Source: Diadophis punctatus similis (lineage: Eukaryota > Chordata > Lepidosauria > Squamata > Dipsadidae). From it: a stretch of DNA of 64,000 bases. The position numbers were made by a program, and so were the translations under genes. The stretch is from the NCBI GenBank assembly GCA_023053685.1, contig JALIGW010000013.1:18684501-18748500 (forward strand). The letters run 5' to 3'. The notes beneath the pieces are model-generated. The model did no database searches, was not told the origin of the DNA, and worked only from the letters and a program-made list of their open reading frames with translations. This document shows, in pieces, positions 59,601-64,000 of the stretch. The stretch's first letter is position 1. Every line of letters starts with the position of its first letter.

Positions 59601-61073
59601 TTTACTGTATCACATGAACAAACTAGTTCCAAGGAGGGTTTATCATAAGTAAATAGCAAAAATCTACTGGCTTAAGTTCAGTTAAAGCTAGTGGTGGCTC
59701 TGAATATTAGCTGTAATTAAGTTATTTCCAGCAATAGCCTTGTTATGGCATCCATGTCAAGAACTCAACATGTACAAAGAACAAGACCACACATCAAGAT
59801 TTCTGCTGTTTCTCTCCAACTCCCTGGAACAGAAATACAACTGTCAAGTGCAATCTGTGTGCTAACTTTATTAGGGTCCCCATTTATGAGAAGCAGGGCA
59901 GTTGGCATAGCTTCATTTTTATGTCAGGTTTAAGCTTTCCACACTTTCAGGTGAATGTCCAACAGATTTAAGAGTCATGATCCACTTTAAAAGCATGGTA
60001 ATCTCTGTATGGAAGGTGTTGTCTGAATTAACTAGTGTAAAATACACAGCCACAAAATGAAAGACGACTCAGGAGCTACAATGAAAAATGTATAGCGCCC
60101 CCAGAATTAAAATATACTGACAGAAAATACCTAGTAATAAAATATATTGAGTGCATGGAGAGGTGGATGACCGTAGGCGTTGGCCGAAACATGCATTATG
60201 ATGCAAATTTCACCGCTTTGTGATATGTATGTTGTGCAAATATGTAGGGGAGAGAAAGTGTTGCAATATTATACTGCACATTTTGTTCTTTTGGTGAAAC
60301 ATTTGATTTGATTTGAAAATGCATATAGGTGAAATCCACTTTCTTTTTTACTTCCCGTTGGATATTTCTTCTGAAGAGCTCATAAAAGAAACTGCAATTA
60401 GTGTAATTTCTGAACATTTACAAAGCTCTCCCACCTCCCCAATTCCACCAGCACTATGGCCGAATGAGTCATTCTTAGATTATTGTATATTTTACTCTAA
60501 AAATAGTTTTTTACCTGATGAACAGGGCAGGAGGAGGTCCATGATTACAGAATCTGCTCCTTTAGTGTAAACATTTATTTCATTTGTAAGAGGATGTCTG
60601 ACAACCACTGACATTCTTTTCCGGATGGAGTCAAAGCCCAGGATGTGTAGAACTTCAAAGGTGAGTCTTCCCAGGTGAGGTAGCTCGATTGACACCTGGT
60701 CAGGCAGCCTGCCAACTAAAGCACACTCATATGCCCTGGATGCATAGACAAGGGCAGCTTCATCAGGGCTCTCGGCTTCATAGCGCAGTTCTCCCCCTTC
60801 CACCCCAATTTCTGAGGTCCAGGTAGCTTGTTGGGAACTGTAAACATTGTTATTCAGCTGGGAAGAGTTGGAGAACTTTTCTAGTTTTAATAAAGTGCAT
60901 TCTGCAGACCCTGGAGAAAGAACACCTGAGCTAGTCCGTTGGCTTGATTTGCTGGTTGCCAGGCTTGAAGAGCTACTACTGTTTGATCCGGAGGTCAGTC
61001 GGCTGGGTGTGAATCTCCGAATAAAATCTTCAATTGTCTTTACTGGAGACTTCATTTCAAATCTGATTCTGAC
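23009..61073 (-). CDS. ATP10D: ATP10D, class-5 P4-ATPase lipid flippase; 12 exons, N-terminal part outside window
   Basis: The twelve exons join in frame to 921 residues plus TGA. Visible in order (partial numbering) are the N-domain ESPDEAA (101-107) and KGADSV (171-176), the P-domain TGDK (294-297) and GDGAND (433-438), six C-terminal membrane segments (about 475-690) and a cytosolic tail. P4-ATPases flip lipids to the cytosolic leaflet, usually with a CDC50 subunit; human ATP10D transports glucosylceramide. Assignment to ATP10D over ATP10A/B rests on [24 protein letters not shown] and FPTQxQLxRQL strings and on the tail's [14 protein letters not shown] and earlier exons are beyond 64000; human ATP10D has roughly 1,430 residues. 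All splice sites read correctly and no frameshift is seen, so the gene is probably functional. Confidence 0.92.
23700..24420 (-). other. ATP10D last intron
   Basis: 721 bp with no repeat recognised. Confidence 0.6.
24421..24608 (-). CDS. ATP10D: ATP10D exon (TM9-TM10)
   Basis: 188 nt. The acceptor is TTTTTTTCAG and the donor CTTCCCAG/GTATAT. Encodes [40 protein letters not shown], and [18 protein letters not shown], with the last Arg codon split by the intron. Confidence 0.93.
24609..26618 (-). other. ATP10D intron, no recognised repeat
   Basis: A-T-rich sequence. Nothing recognised apart from the LTR candidate that follows at 26619. Confidence 0.45.
26619..26951 (+). mobile_element. Candidate solo LTR
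   Basis: A 333-bp block, distinct in composition from its surroundings, begins TGTGGGAATTTGGG and ends GGAACCCTGACA (TGT...ACA ends). It has AATAAA at 26878-26883 followed by GGAACTTTGAGG and CTCTGATTACG, resembling the R-U5 end of a retroelement LTR. A clear target duplication was not found, so the call is tentative. Confidence 0.45.
27596..27700 (-). CDS. ATP10D: ATP10D exon (TM8)
   Basis: 105 nt, phase 0. The acceptor is CTTTGTTTAG and the donor AACCTGG/GTAAGT. Encodes [17 protein letters not shown], then [18 protein letters not shown]. Confidence 0.93.
28000..28756 (+). mobile_element. CR1-L3 LINE 3' end, proximal part
   Basis: Longer than the copy at 2216: it begins in the frame for [23 protein letters not shown] sequence, then [38 protein letters not shown], and [20 protein letters not shown] followed by [10 protein letters not shown]. 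It is interrupted at GGTATAGGG by the hAT element at 28757. Confidence 0.88.
28757..29155 (+). mobile_element. TTCGCC-family hAT MITE inside a CR1 tail
   Basis: The left end is CCGTGATGGTGAACC and the right end GGCATCACTG. The perfect 8-bp duplication GTATAGGG is at 28749-28756 and 29156-29163. It carries GTGCCACAGGTGGCACG on the left and CCACCGGAAGTCAGG inside. It sits at the homologous CR1 position hit at 13571, in the opposite orientation. Confidence 0.9.
29164..29232 (+). mobile_element. CR1-L3 LINE tail, distal part
   Basis: The CR1 tail resumes after the hAT: TCTTTTGCTCAAACAG, GTTGGATTAGAAGACCTCC, ending CTCTATTATTCTATG. Confidence 0.85.
29233..30227 (-). other. ATP10D intron, no recognised repeat
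   Basis: Apparently unique intronic sequence up to the exon at 30228. The open frame at 29917-30183 is not supported by any family. Confidence 0.45.
30228..30308 (-). CDS. ATP10D: ATP10D exon (TM7)
   Basis: 81 nt, phase 0. The acceptor is CCATTACAG and the donor CTTACTTT/GTAAGT. Encodes [17 protein letters not shown] and [10 protein letters not shown], matching the class-5 FWxNMxDAxxQSLVCF block. Confidence 0.93.
30455..30720 (-). mobile_element. L2-type LINE tail fragment
   Basis: ATTTATTTATTTATTTAAAT then AGATTTGTATGCCGCCCAAC at 30478-30497 is the inverse of the L2 3' terminus seen at 34800-34850. Its inner boundary is unclear. Confidence 0.55.
31294..31460. mobile_element. hAT-like MITE with perfect NRF1 palindrome
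   Basis: A 167-bp element, ends CAGTAGTGGGTTC and GCAACCCACCGCTG. The perfect 8-bp duplication CCCTAGTA is at 31286-31293 and 31461-31468 with TA at the centre. TGCGCATGCGCA lies at 31361-31372. Same family as 8168-8350. Confidence 0.88.
31469..31815 (-). other. ATP10D intron, no recognised repeat
   Basis: About 350 bp between two hAT elements with nothing recognised. Confidence 0.4.
31824..32360 (+). mobile_element. TTCGCC-family hAT MITE with clustered ETS sites and NRF1 site
   Basis: The ends are CCGTGGTGGCGAACC and GGTTCGCCACCACTG, with a perfect 8-bp duplication ACATACAT (31816-31823 and 32361-32368, TA centred). The interior is a nested palindrome. ACCGGAAGTG or its complement occurs exactly at 31908-31917, 31928-31937, 32043-32052, 32137-32146 and 32157-32166. 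TGCGCATGCGCA is at 32223-32234. The many overlapping open frames on both strands are palindrome artefacts. Confidence 0.92.
32640..34292 (+). mobile_element. L2-clade LINE, decayed and interrupted
   Basis: Conceptual pieces in order: [20 protein letters not shown] (an RT block like [17 protein letters not shown]), then, after stops, [39 protein letters not shown] and [14 protein letters not shown]. Its 3' end is GGGAGCCACCCAGAGT then an AAATAAATAA tail at 34286. A 368-bp insertion splits it at 33474-33841. Frameshifts and stops make it inactive. Confidence 0.82.
33474..33841. mobile_element. Candidate solo LTR inserted in the L2 LINE
   Basis: The L2 sequence stops at GGGTGCAATT and resumes at CAATTCAAGGTACTG, so CAATT (33469-33473 and 33842-33846) is a 5-bp target duplication around a 368-bp block starting TGTTAAGATATTC. 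The length, the 5-bp duplication and the TG start fit a solo LTR, but the 3' terminal dinucleotide is not a clean CA. Confidence 0.55.
34462..34662 (-). CDS. ATP10D: ATP10D exon (TM5-TM6)
   Basis: 201 nt, phase 0. The acceptor is TTTTTTAAAG and the donor AGATGGAG/GTAAGA. Encodes [19 protein letters not shown], then [20 protein letters not shown] and [11 protein letters not shown]. These are two hydrophobic spans and the conserved LDKDV loop. Confidence 0.94.
34765..35735 (-). mobile_element. L2-clade LINE, 3' half
   Basis: Minus-strand frame 35728-35207 gives [58 protein letters not shown] and [18 protein letters not shown], the end of an L2-type reverse transcriptase. A frame shift near 35220 leads into [17 protein letters not shown] and [14 protein letters not shown]. 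The 3' end GCCGCCCAACTCCCTAGGG precedes an AATTTAATTTAA tail. Better preserved than the copy at 32640. Confidence 0.87.
35799..36158. mobile_element. CAGGTAGTCCTCGAC-family TIR element
   Basis: It starts CAGGTAGTCCTTGAC and ends GTAAGTTGACAATG, with the standard inner blocks TTTCTATTGCAAAGTGAG, TCCCATTGGCTTTG and ATCATGTGACCGTGG. Confidence 0.78.
36183..36459. repeat. Long direct repeat, left copy (flanks a LINE)
   Basis: Runs from TAATGATTGATTTGAAGAG to GACAATGAATTGGTA. It matches 37082-37360 along its whole length with scattered substitutions and one altered patch near 36260-36290. The LINE fragment begins at the next base. Confidence 0.85.
36460..37081 (+). mobile_element. 5'-truncated LINE with (ATTCT)n tail
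   Basis: It encodes [19 protein letters not shown] and [20 protein letters not shown] segments, then [20 protein letters not shown], a LINE C-terminal block, in two slipped frames. The 3' part has CACTGAGAGCATATGCACC and TTGGCCAATAAAGAATTC running into (ATTCT)n at 36963-37081. A second copy of the same tail is at 52819-53252. Confidence 0.8.
36963..37081. repeat. (ATTCT)n microsatellite at LINE tail
   Basis: About 23 pentamer units with one imperfect unit near 37052. On the opposite strand this is (AATAG)n. Confidence 0.95.
37082..37360. repeat. Long direct repeat, right copy
   Basis: Starts TAATGACTGATTTGAAGAG directly after the (ATTCT)n tail and ends GACAATGAATTGGTA, in register with 36183-36459. 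Confidence 0.85.
37361..38215 (-). other. ATP10D intron, no recognised repeat
   Basis: Nothing recognised on either strand. Confidence 0.4.
38216..38310. repeat. (TG)n and (CATA)n microsatellites
   Basis: A short TG tract near 38216-38235 is followed by about 14 CATA units from 38241 to 38297. Confidence 0.93.
38311..39089 (-). other. ATP10D intron, no recognised repeat
   Basis: Nothing recognised on either strand. Confidence 0.4.
39098..39216. mobile_element. hAT-like MITE with perfect target duplication
   Basis: The ends are CAGAGGTGGGGAACAATGG and CCATTGTTCCCCACCCCTG. The duplication TTCTAGAC at 39090-39097 and 39217-39224 is perfect and TA-centred. The two halves, with GACTTGTGGACTTCAAC and its inverse, fold back. 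Confidence 0.88.
39596..39951 (+). repeat. Sauria SINE, full length
   Basis: The tRNA-like head GTGGTGGCTCAGTGGCTAAG and GTTCGAATCCCTAGTCC supply A- and B-box-like elements. The body has CCGGCCACATGACCATGGAG and GTCAGGAACGACTAGC, and the 3' end is GAACCTTTACCTTTACC. The ACCTTT repeats are diagnostic of Sauria SINEs, which are thought to be mobilised by Bov-B LINEs; a Bov-B fragment lies at 45955. Confidence 0.88.
40733..40860. repeat. (TTCC)n and (CTCC)n microsatellite
   Basis: About 20 TTCC units followed by about 12 CTCC units, almost pure pyrimidine on the plus strand. Confidence 0.96.
41074..41544. mobile_element. Complete GTATAAGACGCACC-family MITE
   Basis: The left end is TA then CCGCATTTTTCGGAG followed by TATAAGACGCACC. 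The right end is GGTGCGTCTTATACTCCG then AAAAATACGG and TA. The interior has degenerate tandem units with AAGAGCTGGGAAGAT and GTTAGCACC. This copy defines both ends of the family, about 470 bp. Confidence 0.85.
41547..42610 (-). other. ATP10D intron, no recognised repeat
   Basis: Nothing recognised up to the exon at 42611. Confidence 0.4.
42611..42736 (-). CDS. ATP10D: ATP10D exon (post-P-domain, TM5 start)
   Basis: 126 nt, phase 0 on both sides. The acceptor is GCATTGAAG and the donor AAATGCA/GTAAGT. Encodes [20 protein letters not shown], then [20 protein letters not shown] and NA; the VHGHWCYSR block precedes TM5. Confidence 0.94.
42958..43546. mobile_element. Composite palindromic MITE (GGTGACC ends, hairpin core)
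   Basis: The ends are TAAGGTGACCAGAC and CTGGTCACCTTA, with a target duplication ACCTAGAA at 42950-42957 and 43547-43554 (shared string AACCTAGAA). Inside lies a large part of a 1641-type element: its arms, its hairpin core and its right end (CAGGTAAGCCTGAGCC, AACCCACCCCTG). The core has GCCGCCATTTGCG, TGCGCATGCGCA at 43280-43291 and GCAAATGGCGGCC. A second copy with the same composite structure is at 54605-55185. Confidence 0.88.
43846..43922 (-). CDS. ATP10D: ATP10D exon (GDGAND)
   Basis: 77 nt. The acceptor is GTCACCAG and the donor ATGCAG/GTAATT. Encodes [19 protein letters not shown] followed by GPEGMQ. The DGAND aspartate binds the catalytic Mg2+ in P-type ATPases. Pro replaces the Gln usual in ATP10 proteins in the SGQEG loop. 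Confidence 0.94.
44725..45260 (+). pseudogene. LINE C-terminal zinc-knuckle domain fragment
   Basis: The open frame 44923-45153 reads [20 protein letters not shown], then [20 protein letters not shown] and [13 protein letters not shown], ending [10 protein letters not shown] and a stop. The NRIRTxHG, CDCGxxxQTxxHI and CP spacing is the Cys/His module found at the end of non-LTR retrotransposon polyproteins. It is followed by A-T-rich sequence ending AAATAAATAACC near 45265. The clade is not assigned and the RT domain is absent. Confidence 0.65.
45955..46465 (-). mobile_element. Bov-B (RTE-clade) LINE 3' fragment
   Basis: On the plus strand: GTTGTGTCCAACCTATCGCA, GTGAGTCCTTCCTTCTC, TTGCAGTCCAAGGGACT, CAGCATTCCTTATGGTCC and TAGCCTTGACTATATGCAC, then GGGTGATGTCTCTG and ATGCTGTCTAG. 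These are hallmark strings of Bov-B 3' ends read in antisense. Both ends are truncated. Bov-B is known for horizontal transfer between squamates and ruminants. Confidence 0.85.
46466..47037 (-). other. ATP10D intron with a short inverted repeat
   Basis: CCAAGCATAAGTTTATACC at about 46569 is followed by GGTATAAACTTATTTTC at about 46600, giving a small hairpin. Otherwise nothing recognised. Confidence 0.45.
47038..47916. mobile_element. Long GTATAAGACGCACC-family element
   Basis: The left end is TA then CCGTATTTTTCGGAG and TATAAGACACACC. The right end repeats GGTGTGTCTTATACTCCG and GGTGCGTCTTATACTCC before AAAAAATACAG and TA. The central 500 bp (about 47350-47740) is A-T-rich and unlike other copies. 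Either this is a distinct longer subfamily or two elements flank unique sequence. Confidence 0.6.
47917..48824 (-). other. ATP10D intron, no recognised repeat
   Basis: Nothing recognised on either strand. Confidence 0.4.
48833..49258 (-). mobile_element. TTCGCC-family hAT MITE
   Basis: The ends are CAGTGATGGCGAACC and GGTTCGCCATCACTG, with a perfect 8-bp duplication TATTAGAT at 48825-48832 and 49259-49266 (TA centred). Same orientation as 13571-13994, with the GGGGAGGGCGAAAAC inner repeats. It ends about 215 bp from an ATP10D exon. Confidence 0.92.
49473..49794 (-). CDS. ATP10D: ATP10D exon with GC donor
   Basis: 322 nt. The acceptor is TCTAACTAG. The donor reads CCATAG/GCAAGTAT, a GC-AG intron with an otherwise strong consensus. 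Encodes [52 protein letters not shown] and MTLAIG. Read-through into the intron would break the GDGAND motif. Confidence 0.93.
49909..50146. mobile_element. hAT-like MITE (CAGGGGTGAAAT ends)
   Basis: 238 bp. The ends are CAGGGATGAAATTCGGC and AATTTCACCCCTG. The flanks CATTAAAG (49901-49908) and CATTAATG (50147-50154) differ at one base and are TA centred. Contains GAACTGGTAGCGGAAATTT and AGAACCGGTAGGG. Sister copy at 51197-51439. Confidence 0.85.
50519..50760 (-). repeat. tRNA-derived SINE
   Basis: A minus-strand copy. The plus strand shows ATAGCAATAGTACTTAGAC at its 3' tail, GGGTCCTCATTTTACCGAC in the body and GTGCCATCACGGCTC at the head. The B-box region is mutated (GAGAATCGAAC). Confidence 0.82.
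51197..51439. mobile_element. hAT-like MITE (CAGGGGTGAAAT ends)
   Basis: 243 bp. The ends are CAGGGGTGAAATCCAGC and GGATTTCACCACTG. The flanks CCTTGGAG (51189-51196) and CCTTGAAG (51440-51447) differ at one base. An internal TTTGAGAAGTTCGGAGAACC unit is repeated once, unlike the copy at 49909. Confidence 0.85.
51596..51988. mobile_element. CAGGTAGTCCTCGAC-family TIR element
   Basis: It starts CAGGTAGATCTCGAT and ends GTACGTTGAGAGCAACCTG, with the AGTAACATGGTTGTTAAATG and GATGCTGCAATGACCG blocks. Confidence 0.76.
52170..52354 (-). CDS. ATP10D: ATP10D exon (P-domain TGDK)
   Basis: 185 nt. The acceptor is TATGTCCCAG and the donor TTCACTG/GTATGA. Encodes [15 protein letters not shown], then [15 protein letters not shown] and [15 protein letters not shown] is the P-domain motif that coordinates the phosphorylation site region. 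Confidence 0.94.
52819..53252 (+). mobile_element. LINE tail with (ATTCT)n
   Basis: It begins CAAGACAACTAGACACAAG, about 220 bp further 3' than the copy at 36460, and matches it through CACTGAGAGCATACGCACC and GGCCAATAAAGAATTC. It then runs into (ATTCT)n at 53157-53252. No flanking long repeat is seen here. Confidence 0.82.
53157..53252. repeat. (ATTCT)n microsatellite at LINE tail
   Basis: About 19 uninterrupted pentamers directly after the LINE 3' end. Confidence 0.95.
53655..53781 (-). CDS. ATP10D: ATP10D exon
   Basis: 127 nt. The acceptor ends CCAAAAG and the donor is CTGCTAG/GTATCT. Encodes [20 protein letters not shown] and then [20 protein letters not shown], ending LLG, which continues as GATGVEDRL in the next exon. 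Confidence 0.93.
54089..54192 (-). CDS. ATP10D: ATP10D exon (N-domain end)
   Basis: 104 nt. The acceptor is TTATTTCCAG and the donor AAAGAAA/GTAAGC. Encodes [16 protein letters not shown] and [27 protein letters not shown] is a strongly conserved P4-ATPase block. Confidence 0.93.
54605..55185. mobile_element. Composite palindromic MITE, second copy
   Basis: The ends are TAAGGTAACCAGAC and CTGGTCACCTTA, with a perfect duplication GTTCTAGA at 54597-54604 and 55186-55193 (shared string AGTTCTAGA). It has the same outer and inner modules as 42958-43546: CCCGCTTTTGGCGGGACAG, arms with GGAACTGGCGGCGG, the hairpin core, and the embedded right end CAGGTAAGCCTGCGCC. The core holds TGTGCATGCGCA at 54818-54829 and 54838-54849 and GAATGGCGGC. 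Confidence 0.88.
55190..55345 (+). repeat. tRNA/CORE-type SINE fragment
   Basis: TCTAGACCTACCTTAGGAAC is followed by TTTTGGGCCAGTCACTC, TTTCTCAGCC and CTTGCCAAGAATATAG, in the order of the SINE at 5985-6230. The head is missing. Confidence 0.5.
55346..56245 (-). other. ATP10D intron, no recognised repeat
   Basis: A-T-rich, nothing recognised. Confidence 0.4.
56250..57400. repeat. Giant nested palindrome (foldback-like element)
   Basis: Inner arms 56480-56742 and 56827-57091 are inverted copies with an 84-bp loop. Outer arms 56350-56480 and 57237-57371 also match inverted (GCCAAGAGCAAAAGTAG against CACTTTTGCTCTTGGC). The right arm is additionally duplicated in tandem: 56974-57107 and 57108-57238 share GAGCGCCGAGAAG and CCTCCGCAAGGACTTGGAG. 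A small outer hairpin at 56262-56340 holds CATCCCATTG and CAATGGGATG. Overlapping open frames on both strands arise from the symmetry. Confidence 0.85.
57401..57889. other. GC-rich continuation of the palindromic element
   Basis: Contains GAGCGGGAAAGCGCACAC, a C-run near 57632-57640, and GCTCGGCAGGCAGGCTCAGC. No gene recognised. It may be the rest of the same large element, which would end at the hAT-like terminus at 57976. Confidence 0.4.
57890..57976. mobile_element. hAT-like right terminus
   Basis: Contains CAAGCCACGCCCACAGAACC and ends GAAACCCACCACTG, resembling the right ends at 50100-50146 and 8338-8350. A matching left end was not found, so the element's extent is unknown. Confidence 0.5.
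57977..58498 (-). other. ATP10D intron, no recognised repeat
   Basis: Nothing recognised. Confidence 0.4.
58500..58590. repeat. (CCATC)n and related microsatellite
   Basis: Seven to eight CCATC pentamers follow CCTCCCTCCCTC and grade into CCTAC pentamers. Confidence 0.9.
58721..58979 (+). mobile_element. SPIN-type hAT MITE with NRF1/YY1 hairpin core
   Basis: The left end CAGTGGTTCTCAACCTTCC continues TAATGCGGTGACC. The right end runs AAGGGTCGTTCGATCCCC, GGGGTCGCGACCCCC, then GGTTGAGAACCGCTG. These match SPIN (SPace INvader) hAT termini. The perfect 8-bp duplication GTCTAGAG is at 58713-58720 and 58980-58987 (TA centred). The centre is a hairpin with GCCGCCATTTGGG, TGCGCATGCGCA (58841-58852), TGCGCATGCACA (58861-58872) and AAATGGCGGC. 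Confidence 0.92.
58990..60514 (-). other. ATP10D intron, no recognised repeat
   Basis: About 1.5 kb before the exon at 60515 without a recognised family. Confidence 0.4.
60515..61073 (-). CDS. ATP10D: ATP10D exon (distal N-domain)
   Basis: Encodes partial residues 1-186. The acceptor is a T-rich tract ending GAAG before GTCAGAATCAGA, and the donor is TCATCAG/GTAAAA. It begins at phase 0 and ends with one base over. It contains [10 protein letters not shown], a Ser-rich low-complexity stretch (about 28-50), the [16 protein letters not shown] block and [11 protein letters not shown]. The Ser-rich insertion is typical of the long class-5 N-domain. Confidence 0.92.
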
Positions 61074-62640
61074 CTTCAAAAAAAAAAGACCAATAAGTGG
61101 TATGAGATATTTTTGGTTTCTTTGTTTATGGTTGTGCTCACATTTGACCTGCTGTTTTTAAACAGAGTGCGCAGAAAAAGTGAGAAACAATTCAGAGTCT
61201 ATAACATATCAGGATTTAAAAGCAAAATAACAATAGCTTGCCTATCCAAATTTGGGTTTATCTTCCTTCCTTTCTTAGTGTTTTTTGCATTAAATTGGAC
61301 AGAAGCCTGAGTGGGGAACACAAATAGATGTGGAATAAGAAGCAAGATAAAACCATACCATATGTTCCCCTTCACACACATACTAAGCCACAATTGCAAT
61401 AAATAAGGTTACAATAAACTACTCTAAGTCTGGAGTTTACTACTCCAAACAACTATAATTTTTTCAACACCTGATGCTCACCCATCAAATGATGCCAAGC
61501 ACAAACTATTTTATGTCAGATGTGTGAACCCAACAACAGAGTGAATGTTTACAAATATTTTCTTCAGTTCAGAGAAGATGATTAACAGTTCATAACTGGG
61601 GAACTGGAACAGAACAAAGATTGTTAGACAGGATAAATCCCCAAAATCCAGAGTAACACATACTGATGTAGCTTATACACTGATATTCAATGAGAATTTT
61701 CAAATATAACCTTGTGTGTGGAAAATAAATGAAGAATAACTTCTAGGTCTAATTTTCCTTCACTGGTAGACATTTAACAGATCAACAGCTAAACCAGATC
61801 AATAAGAAGAAAAATTATGTAACTGGTTATTATTTCCCTAATATGTCCTTTGAAATTCATGTTCTCGGGTCCAAATATATACTTACATTTCTAAAAAACC
61901 TTCTTCTTGCAAAAGATTAATAAAACAAAATAAAACAAACACAAAACAATAATGAAGCAAGAGCTTTTATCAGAATGCATATGGGATAGAGGAACAGTAG
62001 GGAATTCATAATTCTGTTGTGATTATAGTACAAAGATTAATTGCTCCCCACATCAGTATTTCTGTATCTTTCCTTGCTCTGTTTGCTTTGGATTTGTTTG
62101 GAGCCTTTCATGGATTGTACTTTTACATTCATAATAAAATGGATTGCAAATAAAATATCTCTCTCTCCTGTCTATATAAAATTCTCCTGATGTGGCCTGG
62201 AAATAATAACATCAGGAACATCATTGCTTCAAATGTCTCTGGTTTTGAGCATTACAACTTAAAAAGAATATCAACAAAATGAAATGTATTGAAAAGAGGG
62301 TAATTAATATGATTGATGCTAGGAAACAGAATACTAAAAGGAAGAATGAAGGTGCTTAAGGCAATATGGAAGCTCCCTTCAAAGAACCATTGTAGATAAT
62401 TTCCTTACTATTGTTCCAGGTCTTAGGAATTGAAACTATGCATTTAAAAATGTAAAAAAAAATATTCAGAAGAGTTTTCCTAACATTCAGTCTAAGAATA
62501 CAAGCTATTTGACAGTGGAACAGACATTGTCTGGAGATAGGCATTCCTTTGGGTTGACTGAGGATTTTAAATAGATGTTGTACAATTATCTTTATGGTTT
62601 GTAAGTCACTCAGAGTTGCCTTATCAGTGACAGGGAAAGC
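61074..62640 (-). other. ATP10D upstream intron, no recognised repeat
   Basis: Searched on the minus strand for the preceding ATP10D exon (DKTGTLT region) without success. The sequence is A-T-rich. Confidence 0.45.
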
Positions 62641-62642
62641 AT

Positions 62643-62643
62643 A

Positions 62644-62723
<80 letters not shown>
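62643..62723. repeat. (TAAC)n microsatellite
   Basis: About 20 uninterrupted tetramers. Confidence 0.96.
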
Positions 62724-62724
<1 letters not shown>

Positions 62725-63370
62725 CTATCAAGATGGCGGTAGTTATAGATTTTCTGCATTCACAGCATGCCACGTGAAAGTTTTTCCACAGAGAAAACAG
62801 AATAGCAAATCCTCTTGGAAAAAAAGGTCCCAAGGAAACTGGAACCTTTTTCCTGTGGGGGGAGGCGGGGAAAGGTGGGCCAGGCAGTTTGTTATATAGG
62901 GCAGTAAAGAGAAAGAATAAAAATAATTAACTTTTTTGCTATGTATAAGACTTGCTCTTGAAACACAGCATTCACAGGAATATTTTTAATATGGCTTATT
63001 TACTTTTCTTCAGTAGTAGTTAATTATCAGAACTTCTTGTGAACTTGTCTAATTGACTCTAATCCTGCCAGTTGGGTGAAGGTCGACAGACTGAATTGAA
63101 TGATTTCTGAAATCCTTTAAACTCCCATGCTTTTAACTTAAGTTGTTGCAATCAGATTAATGAGGTGAACAATCTTTTCTGCGTGCCCTTCAAAAGAAAT
63201 CTCATGGAAACAATAGGCCATTATAAAAATGTCTGGAAGGCATACATAGGGTCTAGCTTTACAATAATTTAGGAATAAGTCTAACTAAATTAAGGCTTAT
63301 TCCTAATTTAGGATATAGGCTCATGGTGCATATATAATCAATTCCAATAAAGGAGAATATTTGTAGCTCA

Positions 63371-63595
63371 GGATTGAAATGAGGAGTTATTGGTGTTTTC
63401 TGAACTTGGTTGTTTTCTTGCAGATATTTCATTACCCAAACTAGGTAACATCATCAATTCTAGTAAGGAGTGGGGTTGGCTCTCAGTTTATATTTTAGTG
63501 GCTTGTCCTGTCAGTGTTGCTGTGGGTGATCTTAGAGGCTCAAGCCAACTAAAGCCCTTCAAAACATACTAAGTAAACTAACAGCCCCAGCAGCT
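63371..63595 (+). repeat. Penelope-like element terminal region (pLTR-like)
   Basis: GTTGTTTTCTTGCAGATATT is followed by CCAAACTAGGTAACATCATC and GGAGTGGGGTTGGCTCTCAG, a block I associate with reptile Penelope-like element ends. The call depends on its position directly before the GIY-YIG fragment. Confidence 0.5.
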
Positions 63596-63609
63596 TCAGA
63601 AGAAAAAAA

Positions 63610-64000
63610 CAAGAGTCATTTACAACATATAGTATAATGACTGCAACAATCACTATGTAGTACAAACACGCAGAAGACTGGCAGAATGCATCCATGAACA
63701 GCAACTAGAAGTCATAAGACATGATGAAAACTCTTTAATTACACAATATATGGACAAACTTAACCATAGTTTCAGTTGGGAAACTGTGACCATCCTAGAC
63801 CAAACCAAGTTCAAAAACATTAGGACATTTTTAGAGGCCTGGCACTCTGACAAATTAGCCATAAATGCACACATAGACATAAACAATATCTATAGACTAT
63901 GCAAAATAGACAATCAACCAGCCAAAAAGGGAACAAAAAGACCTAAGCATCTCTCCATCAATGATCAGCATCTAGATGAGCATAGATTAACTCCAAGATT
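63610..64000 (+). pseudogene. Penelope-like element GIY-YIG endonuclease fragment
   Basis: The frame starting near 63616 reads IYNI, a stop, YNDCNNHYVVQTRRRLAEC, IHEQQLEVIRHDENSLIT, then QYMDKLNHSFSWETVTILDQ, FKNIRTFLEAWHSDKLAINA and HIDINNIYRLCKID. The CxxCxxxYVGQTGRxLxxRxxEH pattern, decayed here (GQTG to VQTR), and the downstream EAWH-N-I spacing are those of the GIY-YIG domain at the C-terminus of Penelope-like retroelements. It has an in-frame stop and no RT domain, and it continues past the window edge. Confidence 0.75.

Noticed and set aside
62643..62723. Regular short repeats that could suggest a CRISPR-like array
   Set aside because: A pure 4-bp microsatellite in a vertebrate intron with no spacers.
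61074..64000. Possible further upstream ATP10D exon (DKTGT region)
   Set aside because: No frame with DKTGTLT or adjacent conserved blocks and splice sites was found on the minus strand.

Overview
The window is vertebrate nuclear DNA, most likely from an advanced (colubroid) snake. It has very sparse coding sequence, GT/GC-AG introns and a dense load of squamate repeats. These include CR1-L3 LINE tails ending in (ATTCT)n, which is the reverse complement of the AATAG microsatellite known to be seeded by Snake1/CR1-L3 LINEs. They also include a Bov-B (RTE) LINE, a Sauria SINE with ACCTTT tail repeats, several tRNA-type SINEs, L2-clade LINEs, a Penelope-like element, a SPIN-type hAT MITE and many other short hAT-like elements.

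One host gene is present. ATP10D, a class-5 P4-ATPase (lipid flippase), lies on the minus strand. Twelve consecutive coding exons can be placed at 61073-60515, 54192-54089, 53781-53655, 52354-52170, 49794-49473, 43922-43846, 42736-42611, 34662-34462, 30308-30228, 27700-27596, 24608-24421 and 23699-23009. They join in frame into 921 residues ending in TGA. They cover the distal nucleotide-binding domain, the P-domain TGDK and GDGAND motifs, the last six membrane segments and the cytosolic tail. The N-terminal part, including DKTGT, lies beyond 64000. A plausible polyadenylation signal is at 22858-22853. One intron uses a GC donor.

Layout: 1-22.8 kb is the 3' flank of ATP10D, with no gene recognised. 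It is a mosaic of MITEs, SINEs, LINE pieces and large microsatellites. 22.8-61.1 kb is ATP10D, its introns full of transposons. 61.1-64 kb is part of the next upstream intron, ending in a Penelope-like GIY-YIG fragment.

The most interesting layer is the set of short GC-rich palindromic DNA transposons. Many are bounded by readable 8-bp target-site duplications, and most of those carry TA at the two central positions, the signature of Buster-type hAT transposases. Elements with unrelated ends share the same internal hairpin modules. These modules contain consensus binding sites for housekeeping-promoter factors: NRF1 (TGCGCATGCGCA), YY1-like CGCCAT/ATGGCG and, in one element, five perfect ETS/GABP decamers. 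One MITE-inside-MITE composite is present as two separate mobile copies. Two hAT copies landed in opposite orientation at the homologous base of two CR1 tails. One LINE fragment is flanked by a direct repeat of about 278 bp that looks like an exceptionally long target-site duplication.
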